Shown here piece by piece: positions 1-13,500 of a DNA stretch of 64,000 nt. Below the pieces are notes generated by a model. That model was not told where the DNA came from and ran no database searches. It worked only from the letters and a program-made list of their open reading frames with translations. The stretch is from Lineus longissimus. Taxonomy: Eukaryota > Nemertea > Pilidiophora > Heteronemertea > Lineidae. The position numbers were made by a program, and so were the translations under genes. Positions within the stretch are counted from its first letter, which is position 1; every line of letters starts with the position of its first letter. Location of the stretch: positions 12,612,953 to 12,676,952 of the forward strand of contig NC_088324.1 of the NCBI RefSeq assembly GCF_910592395.1, given 5' to 3'.

Positions 1-1541
1 TTAAGGCAAGGGGTTGACATTCTGGTCTTGGAGTTGGAGGATAAGTCACAAATTCTGTTACAAATCAACTTTTCTTTCACATGTTTTGACTCTTCTGGTG
101 AAAAGTCTTTGTACCGGTAACTATCATTTAAAATTTGTGGCTCACTATACATACTACATGTATCATATCGAGAGTGTACTTTCATAAGCTTGTATTTGCA
201 TGAAAAATTCAAACTTTCTACCTTATTTGAACTGATTACATGTATTATTTTGGCAAGAAAACGGCATTGCAGATGACGGATCTGACAACTGCGATGCCAT
301 TTTCCTGGAATGGAAGATTTATGCGTTTCCGGACATGTGGTTTTGAAAGTACGCACTCAAGTCCTTTCTTGACTTGGTCTGATCCCAATCTAAAGAAAGA
401 TTTGCACTGTTTAAAATTTGCATTCCTGTGTAAAATATTGCCACTATTGGGTTCTAAAGGATTTGTTCCCAGTTCTTGGTAAACTCGTACCTAATTGATT
501 TTTCATGTAGCGCTATGTGCAGGTGAGAAGATAATTGTTATCAAGTTGCAGACATTGTGGATTAATGAAACGCGACCAACAATAATGGCTGATCGATATG
601 TGCCCATAGTTAGCATAGTGGGTTGTTCATTATCTTTAATTAATGATCTGATCGCATTGCCTGGCTAATTTGAAGAGCAAAGAAGTCTTTGCATGCAATC
701 CCCCAGGTGGAAGTGTAATGAAATGTATATTGCTTGGCATGGTTGAAATTCAGGTCTTATCTTATCTTTACAACTGGAACATTGACCTATGTAATTGTTC
801 ATACTGAACTCTGTTGAAGTCTCTGCTAACAGGCTAAAGTTTTTTTCTGTTGACCCATTGGCTTGTAGATATATTTATGAATTCAATCTCTGACCTCTTC
901 CCACCCCCTGCCTGAAGGCCTCGAGACAAGAGTCCTAGCCATATGTCAAGTTATGCATGTTTGACAACCCCTCTAGTAAAGACTGGCTGTTGATAAACGT
1001 CTGTTATTTTATATCTTAGCACGCTCAGTGTAGTCTTGGTCTCGTGAAGGTGTTTGGACTTTTCATGGGGTAAGGGTGTCATCATTGCTGAAAATGAAAC
1101 AGGGCACTTGAAATCTTGATAGCGAAGTCTCTTACAACAAGCAAATGACATGGCTTATTATAAGGCTTAGTCTTATTTATGCTTGGGCGTCTCTAAGCTC
1201 GTGTCCTAAGAAGTTAAACACACCTTGGGCAATGGCACAAGAACATATTTATCTTTCTAAAATACATGATAGTATGAAAATTAATTACCTATGGCAAATA
1301 GGCCTTGGGTGAGCCATTCAAAATGATTGGTTTGCCTGATCTGAAGTGAAAGGCTAACATAAACTAAGGTCATATTCAGAGTGATTTTTGGCGTATCCTT
1401 CTTTCTCATATTCAGAGTGAGTTGTGACGTTTGCAACCAACCTAAGTTGAGATTGTAGCAAAGACATTTTTATTTTGCTAATCTGAGACATCCTTCTCGC
1501 CTATTTTCAGGATACCACAGGCAGCTGAGACTGTTTAAAAG
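1..1541. other. Upstream region and 5' UTR of centriolin
   Basis: No conserved coding exon is visible here. A splice acceptor (ttttcag) ends near 1510 and is followed by about 31 bases of untranslated sequence before the centriolin ATG, so at least one 5' UTR exon probably lies upstream. A possible donor, cag followed by gtgaga, occurs near 520. The short open frames at 240-482 and 951-1151 resemble no known protein and have no splice context. Confidence 0.5.
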
Positions 1542-4500
1542 ATGAAACGTGGTGCTAGCCCCTCCAAAGGGGCGTCGAAAAAGTCCTCCAGCACACGTGG
1601 AGCGAAGGGAGGACAAAAAACCCCAGTTGGAAAAACCAGTCCCAGTGTTGGAAAGTCTAGTCCTGGAGTTGGAAAACTTTCGCCATCGACCTCTGCTGGA
1701 AAGATATCCCCTGGTGGAAAAATGTCTCCAAGTCCGACGCGGGGGGGATCCAGGATACCTGGACCAGTGAAGAAACCATCACCCGCAGTATCTGAGCCGG
1801 ATATCAGGGAGGAGTCAGAGCCTGCTGTCGAAGAGACATATCGGGAGGAACCGTTAGTTGAAACTGGTAAGTGTGCTTGAGTGTGCGACGGGAGACAATG
1901 AATAAGTCAAGTGTCATTTTGAGTTTTTCTAATGTTCTCTGGTCATTTTGTCCATGTTTTCATTTGTTTCCCTCTTTATGATTATCATGTTCTCCTTCGT
2001 ACTTCAGGGCGCTCTGGTATTCGCTACATCACGGAGGATCTCTGCAAAAAAATAGCCAATGAGGAGAGTGTGGAGAATATCACTAAGTTGAATCTGACTC
2101 TTGCAAGGGAAGGTGGCAAGAAAATAAAGGTAAGAGGATCACTTTTACTTTATAATCCATCAATGGGAGAGGCTACTCCCTGATAATGCACATCTACATC
2201 TAGAATCTCTGCTCCTTCCTTCAAGACTGCTCTACGTTTGATGACTAGTTCTAGTACAAACAGATCTAGCTGTCAAGGTTGTCTCTTGCAATGGATGTAC
2301 GACAAAGTATCTGGATACACCACAAACTTTTAAACATTGACTGTGCGGTATTTGGTATAACTGTATCATCTTATTTCTTTCTTAAATCTCAGTTCATCGA
2401 GAACCTTGAGCGCCTGCGTCGTCTACAAGTTCTCTGCTTGAGCTGCAACGTGATAGAGAAGATAGAGAAACTGGACAAACTCACCAAACTCAAGGAACTC
2501 AACCTGTCATTTAATAACATCTCAACAGTCACGGGGCTAGAGACATTGACGTCATTACAGATTTTGAATCTGACTGGGAATAATATCGAACGCATTCCAG
2601 GCTGGATTGGAAAGAAATTGAAATCGCTGCGAGTGTTTAGGATTGCCAAAAATAGAATAGAATCCGTAAGTTACATTTTTGAAATAACACTTGCGTTTTA
2701 CTTGAGATTTTAATACTACAGTTGCCTATAAAAAGAAACCGGGTAGAGCTCCTTTTTGAAGTGCATTTTGCTTGTTGCAAAATAAGTATGTTATATTCTT
2801 CTTTTTTATACACACTTCATGGTTGTTTCAGCTGAGTGAAGTGACCAAACTCCGCCCCCTCGTTGACCTGGTTCAGCTTACCATATCAGAGAACCCCATA
2901 TCACAGCTACCTCATTGTCGATTGTATACAATATTCTATCTGAGGACGGTAGAGATGTTGGATGGCCAGCCTGTAACTGATGAAGAGAGGGAAGCAGCTA
3001 GTAACAGATTTGGACAAGGTTGGTATATTTTCCCTCGCAATGACATGTTTTAACTTCCTCTGACTCATCACCAATGAGGTTGTTCTGAGTCGAACGTAGT
3101 TAATTAATTGAGAGCTGTGGTGATGCATCATCTTGAAAATGTTCTCATAACAAATTTTATTTTTTTCAGAGGAGGTTGAGAATCTGTCAAAGCAGTTGGA
3201 AGGAACAGAGGAAAAGGTGTCCGCATTGCAGGAGGATCTGGATAAGACGAGAAGTGATAAGAAGACAGTTGAGGACAAGGAGACAGGTCTGAGGGAGAGA
3301 AGGAAGGATGACAGGCAGCAGTTAGAAGCGTTACGGAGGGAGTTGGAGACCAAGGATGATTTGGTGAGGGGTTCTGTGTGATGGCTGGGAATGGGGTAGT
3401 GGGGTGGGGGAGCTTAGTTATAATGGTGTAAAACAAAGAGATAGGTAGATATATTTTGGCTTGATATCTTACAGAGCGCATCGTTGAGGGCCTTGCACTG
3501 CAGGGGTTCTGGCTTACCTTTATGCTTAATTTTATGACCAAAAACTTATCAGGTTCTTTTCCTTTCAGTTACGGAAGAAAACCTCAGAGCTGACCAAGGC
3601 TTGTGAGAAACATTATGAACTTGAACAGGAGCTGGCTTTCTACAAAATCGACCACAAGTTTGACAGCCTTGGCAAGCCTCCACCAGCAGAGGGCGGGGTG
3701 AGTTTGTCTCCTAACTAACATTTTATCAAGTGATGTGGTTCAGTCACTCCATAACAGGAGGCACTCATATGGAAAGAGGCAAAATTTGCTGCAGTTTTTT
3801 ATCATGATATGCAAGAGTAGTGAGAATGTCTTCTTTTTAGGATGATAGTGGAGAAGGCTTGATTGGTGAAAGTCCATACATCGGCAGAGCCCGTTATAAG
3901 AAAAACGAATACGCTCACGAGATGGGACGAGGTGCCCAACCGCAGCAAGCAAAAATGTACGGGTCGGCTTACAGCCCTGGTGCACCAGGTGGTGCTATGC
4001 AGTATACCCCTGGTTCCCCATATCGCGGCGCCCTCTATGCTGGTGGTGATGGCGATGATGAGATAGATGCAGAGTCGATGGAGCAGGATGCCAGTAGAGC
4101 GGGAGACGACACTGCGCAGAGGACGTTGGTTCATGAGGTGCTGGATACTGAACTGGAGAGCAAGCAGCATGCCATTGAAAGGGGTGAGTTGAAAAGTCTT
4201 TAGATATCTTGCTGAGGGTTTTTCTAAAGTCTAAAGAGGGCTGAAAATCCATTGAGTAATCAAGAATATAATGTGTTTTTGCCTGAATTGATATAGTTCT
4301 CAATCATAACACAACATTTTATCTGCAAACACTCTGTTTTGAAACTCAATCTTCATAATTGAGGTAAACCAGATCCTTCTCATGTTTCTTGTCATCATTT
4401 TCAGCTCAAGACCGCCTTCAGAAACTTCAGAGTGAGCTGCAGCAGACAGAAGAACAGGTCATGCAGGCTACAGAGGAGTTCAACAAGATTGCTGCCGCGT

Positions 4501-7500
4501 CACCCATCAAGTTGCTCAATGATGAAGACAAAGCTGAGATCAGAGAGAAGATGGTGCGCAAAATGGAAATTGTAAGTTGACACTCTTTTGGTTGAGACAA
4601 TACTTCGTTGTTACTTGCTTTTGATACAAATCAACAAAAATCTCCGGCCAGAGTCAGAGTCGCTGGGTACTTTTAAAGTGATCGCACACTTTATCACCTG
4701 TTGTGAAACCTTTTCAGACGAATGTATTAGATTGTCACCTTCTTTGAAACCTTCTTTGCTGACGAAGTTCTCATCATTTTCAGTTGAAGCAATTAAAAGA
4801 CGAGGTGTCAAAGAAACAGGATGAGATGACCCAGACAGAGGTGGAGATGAGAGATGAACAGTTGGATGTCGACAGACTCCGGGATAAACTCAAGCGGATG
4901 GACAGCAAAGATTCACTTTTTGTAAGTGTTGGTTTGTCTTCTGACTGATTAGTACAAAAAGACAGATTTGTTTGTGGGTCCATGCGTGCTAAGATTTTGT
5001 ATTGCCGTACAGAATCAACTTCAACTTCTAGTAAAAAGGCCAACTCACCTTATTCAAAAGTCAGGCTGGTGTTCCACAGGTTTTATCATATAATCTTGAT
5101 GCATTCGAAAATACTGTCAAGAATGCATCAGATGATACTGATTTATACTGATTTCCTTGCAGAAACATATCACAGCTCAAGTGGCAGACAAGGAGGCGCA
5201 GATCAGTTTCAACAACCAGCTGTATGAAGACACGCAGCAGCAGCTAGACAGTATGATAGCCAGGATTGCTAAAGAGACTGCCGATATTAAGAGGCTGGAG
5301 CAGCAACTCAGAGAAGGTAGGTGTATTACCCTAGTTAGGGAGATCAGTGGCATAGTGGTTACAGGTTCGATTCTTGGAGGGATCACTGCTGTTGTCTTGT
5401 GTCCTTGAGCAAGGCACTTAACCCTACTTGCTTCTCTCCACCCAGGAGTGAATGGGTACAGGATACTGTGTATATTGAATGACTTTCAGTGCACATGACT
5501 TGTATGTATGTAGAACCTGTATAACTTGTATCTGTCATGGATTTTTGTGGGAAAAGCTACGTAATTGAAGCCAAGGTACTTTTGAAGATCCCAAACACTC
5601 ATCAAGTTTACAAAGTGCTTCTTTTAATTCAGGACAAGCTGCCCAGAATGACGAACTTAAGGCCGAGTTAGAGGGCATCATAGCGGGACTTCAAGACTAC
5701 CTCGTAAATGTTAGGAAACAAGCCGACATACAGAAACAGGACTATAACGACATGTTACGCCAAAAGGAGGCGCTGGTGAGGAAGTTGCAGGAGATGGAGG
5801 GTGAGATGACAATCTTGGAGACGGAGTCAAGTGGTTATAAACAACTGCAGCAGGTACAGTGCGCATCTTTTGTAATTTTACCTTAAATTATGCAATAGTT
5901 CACATGGAACTCACATTTTAAAGGGAAGCTATCGAGAAACGCTTATAAAAATGGGGAGTTTTGAACGGCCCGGTTAAAACCTAAGGCGGGAATAAGTTTC
6001 CTTTGTTAGATATTAGCAGTTTCAAGGTCCCCTAGGTAGTTGTTGCGGTGAGCTGTTCATTTGGCTAACATTGCATAACGTTGCATAACATTACTGGCTC
6101 CAGTCAATGAACTGCGTAAGAGGTAATCTCCAATTTAGTTATTTTTACTACGTTCAGCTAGGCAAAATAAAGACTTGGGTCACGACAGGATCTCTTTAAG
6201 CCAGGTATATATTGATATAGGATTGACTACTTGGTCTTGTGTGGTCACTATTAGACAGTTGATAAAGTGTCTCGTTCTGTTTCTAGCCCTGCAAATCCAC
6301 TGCAGGTAAAATTTTGTGTTGTTTTGTGACACCTATTATTTTGACAAATAAAGGGTTAAAATTAATTAGCCTGTTACTGAAAGGAGTTGTGTGGATTATG
6401 AAGTTGTCACTCTTGGTTGAAATGTCAATCAATCAAGTTCTGGTGTTGAGAAATTCTAACATCTTTATTTCTAGCGCCTGTCAGAGCTGGAGGATACGCT
6501 ACAGAATCAGGAATATCTGAACTCCACACTTCAGCAACAGCTACTGGAGTCTCCAGGGCCGGATCCGGTATTGGATGATAAACTAGACGCGGCTGAGATG
6601 GAGGTGGAAAGATTGAAGAGTGAGCTGAAGGAAACAAGGAAAAGGCTCAAGGTGAGGTGGTTAAGGTTTCTTCTAGAAAATTAAGTGTGGTCTCAGTGCG
6701 ATTCCAGTGTTCCGAGATTATGAAATATCATGAAGCACAGTATTTCAAGTCTTTGTTTGGGAATGTCTGACTGTGTCACAATAAGTTGTGTGTTCAAACA
6801 CCAGTCTTGTTACCCCATTGCCCTTTGGGAGAAGTAACCCTGTTGAAACTAGTCTGGCCACTGCGACATTTTTGTCTACACATTCCCTTTTTGTTCGTGT
6901 ATCAATCATTATGTTGATTTTTCAGGCTGAAAAAGAGGAGGCCAACTTTGAACTTGATGAGCAACGTCATCGTATCAGTGAGTTGGAGGATCATATCAGT
7001 GGGGAAGATAGCAAGGAAGACCAGATACAAGATCTCTCACAGAGACTCGTAGAACTTGAGGTGGGTGACGTGTTTTTGTTACAAAGCAATGAAACTTTTT
7101 GAATAAGACATGAAAAAGTTGTCTCCTAAGTGGTGTTTTTTAAGGGATTTTTAGAGATCATAGCTTGATATCTATTTGATTGTGTGATGAGCTTTTGCCA
7201 ATCTAGAATGGGAACTTGCTTTTGTGCTGGATACTAAGGGTATTGAAGGGTACTGACTGCCATGACCCTGGTGGCATTGGTTAAATCTGAGACACCAGTC
7301 TTGTTAGCATATTTGTCTTTTTGCTTTTAGGCAGAAAATGATAATCTGAGACATGAAATGCGAGAACAGGACAGTCAGATCAAAGATGCTATGAGTGAGT
7401 CCATTGCCCCTGATGAGCTCAATCATCGCCTCCGTGACATTGTGCGTAGCGTCGAGCAGGGAAAGCCATTCATGCCAGCGTATGGAGAGAACGATGCGAC

Positions 7501-10500
7501 CACCAAGGCACTTGCTGAGCTCCAGAGGTATCTGGAGGACCATTCTGGCCAGACCAAACAGGAGTTAGAGAGGTCAATGCGAATTCAGGCAGACGTAAGT
7601 TGTTTACGTTTTAGTGTTCTCAGTTTTAGCTAAGTTTGGTGATATGGAGATGGCGCTGTCAGCAGAAAGACAAATGGTTTGCTTTATTGAATTTCATTTT
7701 ACTTTCAAGATGGAGAACCAAATACGCAATCTGAAAGACCAGCTTCTGCAGGCCTCAACACCTGCTCGGAGATCCACAACGGGAGTCCAGGCCGATCTTA
7801 ATCACTCCGATGCTGAGGTCAACACTGAGGAACTCAAGCGGATGCAGAAGGAAATATGGAGGCTGAGGGATGCACTGAAGGATATGACACCGATACAGCC
7901 AACTCGGGTAAGTGGATATAACATGGCTGTATCTTCCTATTCTGTCTTTTGGAGTCGAACCTATTCTGTCTGATCCCTGATCCATGTATCTATGGAGAAA
8001 GCTAAAGGTTCATTGTGACAAATCATAGCTTATTATGGCTGTGTTGTCCTTGGGTATGTTGTGCTTGCTTCTGATTCACTTGACATTTTCCTTCCATTTC
8101 CAGCGTGGTCCGTTATCATTCAACCTTTCCCCAGGGAAACGGAACAATGGCGCCAGTTTCTTCTCAGACCCTGATGACACAGAAACCGATGTGAGTCATC
8201 GTGGTGTCATACCGCGCTCTGCCATCCGACCTAGCCGCATTGATGAATCAGATAGCGATCGGCAGCATCATGAACTTTACGAACCGCTGGATTCTGAAGA
8301 GCAGGTCTTATTCGATGAAGTCTCCAAGGAATTATGTGAGCTGAAGCAACAGATGGAGACTGCAGATCATCTCACTAATCAACAGGTAGGAAAATATTAT
8401 CATATCAAGTTGCCAAAGGTTTGCATATAGATAGATCTTCGCCGAGTTGTCGACGTGGGTCGCTGGCTTTCAAACACCAAATAGTGACTGCAGCGCCCCG
8501 GTGAGAGTGGTTGAAACTGTCAGACACACTCCAAAATGCTCAGGTTATAGATGAACAGAATTTTCCCCCACTAAACAGGAAGCTCACAATCAATTTCATT
8601 TTGATAGCAACAAGGAATATATTGCAAAAGAGTAATGAAAACATCCATATCTTTTGCCTTGCAAGTAGTGTATATTTTCATAATCTTTACAGTCACTACC
8701 AACTTTTTACAAAAGGGTGAGTTTGCTTTAAAATGCCTGAGTGGAATGTCGGTTGATTGTTTCTATCCTTCAAGGTTCCCTTTACCGTGGCCTTTTCTGT
8801 TTTGATTTCTTAAAATACCCTTTGCATCAACATGCTTGCCACCTTTGCTTTGTGACTTATAGTGTGTAAATAATAAGGCTGGGTATTGTTGTCTGAAATG
8901 ATATTGTAATTGCTGGTTTTGTTCCACTCTAATCTTTATATCATGGACCAAAGGTACAAGTCTGCATTGAATGAGGTTCTGTATCAATTATAAGATTTAC
9001 TCAACCTGCCTGAAATGACCTTTTTGTCCCAAAGACAATCAGTAGTCATTGATTGTCATAAGGCCTTTTGGCTAACCTCCAAAAATTTATTGTCAGCGTA
9101 GATAATGATCTGTCTTTAAAAAAAGCTATGCCAAGTGAAGCCAGAAAGGGAAGTTTGATTGCTTTATTAACTGGTCTAGTGGTTCTTTTGTCAAGGCTTG
9201 ATAAAGGGCTTTCGGTCTTACCATAGCCAAAGGCCTGGATATGTGTAGTGCTATCCTTAAGGTAGAAATTATCGTGGACGATAAAGAGTCTTAAAGTGTT
9301 CCTGTATTGATAGGAAAGGGCCTATCGGATAATGAGTCAGACCCTGAGGATTGAAGTCATTGAATAATGTGATCACTTATGGCCTTTTAAGTTGTTTTCT
9401 GTGTCCGTAGGGAATCAAATCATTAGACTAGGAATAGGATTCATTCAAAAAAGCCTATGCGAGATCAACTCTATCTCTCTAAATGGCTGTGTTGGATTGA
9501 ACCCTTGTAGAAATTGTCGAAAACTTTAAAATGCCTGGAAAACCTACTGCCAGCATGAGTAAAACGAATAAGAAGCGTGTTAAGGTAGGGTTGCTTCAGG
9601 TTTTCAGCAACACTTTTCTGCCATCTTCCCTGCCTTTGCTGCCACTCTCCCTGCATTGGAGTCGGTCCTTGCTGTTCATTAATGGATCAGTGTTCTGAGG
9701 GACTGATGAAACATGCTTTTGTTAGGCATTGCCACAAATATTGTGTTGGCTGTGCTGCTCTTTTTCTCTCCTTTCGCTCCAATGAGGAATGCCATTGGAT
9801 GGAACAGCTGAGATTATTGGCTTTGTGAACCATTCCTTGGCCAGCGTACACTATATATGGAGCCTAGAACACCTGGAACTGTTCCTTCAAAGTTATAATG
9901 GCTGTATAAATTCAGTTTGCAAAATCTTCGAAAAATCTAAACTCTGCATCTTCTATCTGCAGCTTTTGGACGCCCAGAACAGGATGGCTGAGGTCGAGGC
10001 TGACTTGAAGAGGAAAGAGTCTGCTCTCAACAAGGAAAAACAGCAAAGAGCTAAGGTAAGTAGCAAACAGGCTTGGATAAGGTCACTTGGATAAGATTGA
10101 TGCTAGAGGTTAAACGTCAGCACAATGTTTGTTGGTTCAACCCCAGTCAGGCCACTTCCACAAGCGATATCTGACTGATCATCCAGGGCTGTTAAAGAAC
10201 AAATTCTTGTTGATTTTCTCAGCCCTCACTCCATATCTAGGAAAAATTATACGCTGGCACGTTTTGACAAGCAATGTTTATGTAATTACTCTTACAAACT
10301 TAGTCTGTAACCAATCATCATTCTGCCTATTGCAGATGGAGTCTGAAAGACTGCAGAAGGCCATGGATGACCTCGTGGATGCCCAGGATGAGATCGGCCA
10401 GCTGCAGCAACTCTTAGAACAGAAGGAACAAGAGTTTGAAGAGGTGGCGAAGGGTCAAGAGGTCGAGCATCAAACTATGGGTGAGCATTGGTTTCTAGAC

Positions 10501-13500
10501 TTCTGTCTTGATCACCTGGAGTTTCTGTGAAGTTTGTTATTGACACCAATGATGCATTGTCTCTTTTTTGGCCTTGGATTTGTAAGAATCTAAATGATGT
10601 TATGGCAACTATGTACTGGTACCTTCCAAAAGACAGGGTCACCTTCTCTAAGTCTAATTAATTGTGGGTCAAGTTTGACCTCCAACCTAATGCCAGGCAA
10701 GTGTCATTTTGGTAGCTGCAGACTTGAAACCAGATAGATGGCTCAGTAGCAGATTGTTCCGTCATCACCAACAGCAAATCTACCATTTCAGATAGTCCTA
10801 CTACAGTTCACGTAGCTACATCTTTATCACAAATATCAGAGTGTGGGTATATTCAAGTGATCTCCCCTTTCCTTTCCTAAACTTATAAAAGTTTCACTCG
10901 GCCCTCTGTCCACCTTGTTTGGAAATAACAAGGTTCTTCCACCCATTTCCTTTCAGTTGTTTGCGTCGTTCCCTTTCCTGGTGATCCTAGATTCCCCAGA
11001 TTCAAAGAGGGACACATGGTCATTACATCTTTCCTTGTCAATTTATAAACCCATTACCCATCTTGTCCCCAACTAAACTTATACAGATATTCATGGTATA
11101 ATACATTTACTACAAATCTGGCATGTCTCAGATATCCATTTGTCAGAAAATGTCACTGTACATTGTACCATCTGTGATTTAAGTTAGTTACAATTGAAGC
11201 GGACTTTGCTTTTCCTGGTAACTTCTTTCAAAGGATTGGTAATATCCATGATTTTCAAATGTATCATGTTTTTGAGGGCGTCTCTTTCTTCATTTACAGA
11301 TGTGCAGAAAGAAGAAATAGACTACCTCCATGATGTGCTTGGAGCCCAGAAGCAAGAAATTACCCACCTTCATGATGTGATTGAGGGGCTCCTGCAGAGA
11401 AAACCGGGTAAGATTTTACCTGTATGTAGTGCATTTTACTGCAATTTTGTGTGCTTCAGACATGTTTTTATAGGACTCGCTTCAAATGATGGATGTTGAT
11501 CTTCATTAGAGGCTTCTATTGATACTAGTACATGTGATTTGCAAGAAAAGTTGCTGGGTTGGTCTCCTGAGGTATAATCTCTTTGACCGTTTCCCTGTAG
11601 GCAAGGATCATGACAAGGAGGTGAGCAAGCTGAGGAAAGAAGTGGATCGCATGCGAGGTGCTCTGACCCAACCAGGATCAATGATGGGCTTGCCTCCTCA
11701 ACAGTTTGCCGGTGATGCCTTCCAAACTCCTTACCAAGCAGCACCTGGTGTGCCTGTTGCTCCACAACAGATGGTAAGAAAATACCTCCTTGCTATTGAA
11801 AATCACCTGTTGCTTTAGGAAAAGAGGTCTTGCTTGTCTTATTTGACCTTGATGCCAGAACTTTCGTCACATGTTGCCTGCGGATATTTGTCAGGAAAAG
11901 GTCTGCTTCAGTCATGTCAGGAAATTCTCATGCTCTTTTCTAATTTCTTCTTTTCTCTTCATCTGCAGCAAGGGGTACCACCATCACAGGTCATCATGTC
12001 CTCACAGCCCGGTCGTGTCTACAACACCCCCTATCAACCGGGGTCAGCAACATGGACATCGCACCCACCCGGACCACTTCCTGCTGGCGTCGTCCCACCA
12101 AACACAACACTGATCCAAGCTGGTGCTCCAATGCCAGGTTCTCCACCTCATCCAAGTGTTTCCTTTAGGACGTCTGGTGCCGTGCCACAGCCACAGTTCA
12201 CGAGTTACATGCCAGGAATGCCGGGACAGGTACAGCAAGGAGGAATGCCAGGTCAAGGTCAGCAGACAAGAAGTAATGGAGGTCAGACAATTTCAGAACT
12301 TGCTGGCGTACGCGATGGGGAGGAGATATTATTCTGTAATGTTCCAGAGCACCATGACCTGGAGGATCTCATCGCAGCGCTGCAAGATAAGATCAAGAAT
12401 TTGAAGAAGCAGCTGAGGAAACGAGAAAGGATGCTGGTAGAGACTGAAGCACAAGGAACGAGGGCTGTTCAGATGCTCACCGAGGAATTAGAGAGTAAGC
12501 GTGATGAACTCGAGTCGCTGGAATTCTCCATTGAACGTCAGAAGGTGAGCCTGAAACAGCTCAAGGAATCTGCCGGGAAAGTCGAGTCTGAAAAAGATGC
12601 GGCTTTGAAAGTACTGAATGAACTCAAGGCAGAAAATGAGAAGAGGTCAAAAAGAAGGTAAGCTATGGTGTATTTTCATTGACAGGAGTCTAAGATCTAA
12701 CACATTTGCTTTCAGTTTGGCTATGACCGATATTTGAAATCACTGTGGGTTTGTCACCTCTAGTCTAAGGTCTTTGGTTAATTCCTGATCGTACAACTGC
12801 TTCATATTTGATTGAAATTGTACTGCATTCTGATATTGTATTCTAAAATGTCCTTGTTGTCACTCGGCCTTCAGCTAACTAATTGTTTTGACATTTTAAA
12901 ACCTTTCATATTTCAGAGACTTCCTTGACGGCCGTGGCAAAGTGGATGTAGAGGATGCAGATTACGACTATAATTACGATCCACGCTCGTTACAAAGTCG
13001 CCATAGTTACCTATCAGATGAGGTCACATGTATGGAGGAGACACTCGCAAAGAGGAAGGCAGAACTCAGGGAGTCTGAAAAACAGCTGAAGAGCTGTGAG
13101 GATGACTTGCTCAAAGCTAAGAATGAGGTATGCTTATGGCCAGTTAATTGTTTCTATGAAAAGTGGTCATGTAGTGTGAGCTTCTCAACAATACCTAACT
13201 GCTTTGAAACTTTGGCACATTGTCTTCAGCTTTTGAAAGATTTGTTTAATCTTCAAACTTTGAAATCTTATCTTTAAGGCTAAAGACACTATCGACAGAT
13301 ACGACCACGCCAGAAACAACCATGACTCCACACGCGAGGATACCGCGGAATTAGAGCGACGTGCACACGAGGCAGGGACAACAGTCGTGAGGTGCAACGA
13401 GGAGATCAAGAACCTTCAGACAGAGATCGCTGAGCTGGAGGGTATAAAACACGAACTTGAACGGACTGTGGAGGACATCAATCAAGTTATCGGTGCTAAA

